Both the position numbers and the translations under genes were made by a program. A DNA stretch of 5,749 bases. Source: an uncultured Chthoniobacterales bacterium. GTDB lineage: Bacteria > Verrucomicrobiota > Verrucomicrobiia > Chthoniobacterales > UBA10450. A model generated the notes under the pieces. That model searched no databases and was not told where the DNA came from. It worked only from the letters and a program-made list of their open reading frames with translations. Below, piece after piece: positions 5,081 to 5,749 of the stretch (position 1 is its first letter; every line of letters begins with the position of its first letter). The DNA is taken from positions 1 to 5,749 of the forward strand of contig CATPAT010000144.1 in NCBI GenBank assembly GCA_955652155.1, given 5' to 3'.

Positions 5081-5749
5081 ATGCACAAACAAATTTTACT
5101 TTTGATCGCGAGCATGATGACGCTCGCTGTCATATCAGTTTTGGCTCAACCAACTCCGACGCCGAGCGGTTCCGCCCCCGCACAACACGTGCAGCGATAC
5201 ACCTGCCCGATGCATTCTGAAATCGTGCGAGCTGAGCCAGGCCAATGCCCAAAATGCGGAATGACATTGGTGCCGATAAAAGAAAACGGAAAACGTCCGA
5301 TGCCGGAGTCAGAACACACGACGCATCAACACATGTCACATGACGCAAACGGCATGGCGATGCCGCAGCATGAACACCCGCCTTCGCACGGCTCCGGCGC
5401 AGCAGGCGAAATGAAAATGCAATCGTCGGTCAACGTGGCCGACCCGATGAACCGCGAAAGTTCAGGCACGAGCTGGATTCCGGATTCGTCACCAACGTAC
5501 GGCCGGATGTTCATGTTCGGTGATGACATGTTGATGCTGCACGGCGCAATTTTCCCGCGCTACACCAACGTAAGCACACGCCGCGGGGATGATCGGATCG
5601 ATGCGCCAAATTGGATCATGGCGATGTATTCGCATCCGTTTAGCGACACAACGCAAATTGGCGGGAGACTCATGATGAGTCTGGATCCGCTGACCGAAGG
5701 CGGCCGCGGTTATCCGCTTCTGTTGCAAAGCGGCGAATCGTGGCACGAC
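5081..5749 (+). CDS. Secreted heavy-metal-binding-domain protein, 3' end outside the window
   Basis: The frame is open from ATG 5081 to the window end (223 codons, no stop), so the C-terminus is missing. Residues 1-22 form a signal peptide (MHKQ, hydrophobic core, cleavage near VLA-Q), placing it in the periplasm or outer membrane. A heavy-metal-binding domain (HMBD, as on CusB-type and P-type ATPase proteins) spans about 39-66: YTCPMH (40-45), then CPKCGM (56-61), with likely ligands Cys42, His45, Cys56 and Cys59. A His/Met-rich linker (74-103, His79/82/84/87/97/99/103 and Met85/92/94) could bind further copper. From about 125 a separate conserved domain starts: SGTSWIPDSSP, DDMLMLHG (148-155), and LDPLTEGGRGYPLL (201-214). 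This pattern recurs in uncharacterised envelope proteins of copper loci. Its role, probably copper or silver capture or detoxification, is inferred. There is no clear Shine-Dalgarno, and a REP-like hairpin lies just upstream. Confidence 0.88.
   Translation, partial: MHKQILLLIASMMTLAVISVLAQPTPTPSGSAPAQHVQRYTCPMHSEIVRAEPGQCPKCGMTLVPIKENGKRPMPESEHTTHQHMSHDANGMAMPQHEHPPSHGSGAAGEMKMQSSVNVADPMNRESSGTSWIPDSSPTYGRMFMFGDDMLMLHGAIFPRYTNVSTRRGDDRIDAPNWIMAMYSHPFSDTTQIGGRLMMSLDPLTEGGRGYPLLLQSGESWHD

Noticed and set aside
4876..5133. Minus-strand 85-codon frame over the repeat segment
   Set aside because: It consists of the antisense of the Cys-rich gene, the repeat element and the start of the metal-binding gene, with no protein-like features beyond repeat-derived composition.
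5489..5746. Minus-strand 85-codon frame at the right edge
   Set aside because: It is antisense to the conserved C-terminal domain of the metal-binding protein, which is open on the plus strand to the window end.

Overview
The window looks like chromosomal DNA from a soil or freshwater Verrucomicrobiota, or a close relative in the PVC group. The clues are a PEP-CTERM surface protein, small secreted proteins of a kind I associate with Chthoniobacterales-like genomes, few Shine-Dalgarno sequences, and moderately high GC. The taxonomic call is inference, since there is no rRNA or other marker apart from the end of ahcY. All genes are closely packed. The longest stretch without a gene is 107 bases (4974-5080), and there is no RNA gene, CRISPR array or insertion sequence that I can support.

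Layout: (1) 1-341, + strand, the 3' end of ahcY (S-adenosylhomocysteine hydrolase). (2) 316-3195, - strand, five genes. In transcription order they are a small SET-domain methyltransferase, a cytosolic-looking protein with a fibronectin-III-like C-terminus, a secreted 155-aa protein, a 123-aa lipoprotein, and a PEP-CTERM protein whose last codons overlap the end of ahcY tail to tail. (3) 3236-5749, + strand, a TCR/Tet-type MFS exporter, a Cys-rich secreted 131-aa protein, and a secreted protein with a heavy-metal-binding domain, a His/Met-rich linker and a conserved C-terminal domain that runs off the window. The last gene has no stop in the window.

How the parts fit: the SET gene and the exporter diverge from a 40-bp gap that contains a perfect 17-bp palindrome. 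The two genes after the exporter look like the start of a copper or other soft-metal handling locus. From the usual context of such domains I would expect efflux genes (CusCBA-like or a P-type ATPase) just past the right edge. The minus-strand run encodes mostly envelope proteins of unknown role.

The most interesting unannotated signal is a set of three short perfect palindromes in gaps just before start codons (1414-1432, 3200-3222, 5051-5072). On the minus strand two of them are preceded by GTAG and one by GTCG, the arrangement of REP elements mobilised by RAYT transposases. The third sits at the edge of a 77-bp segment with near-identical inverted ends, which resembles a REPIN or MITE.
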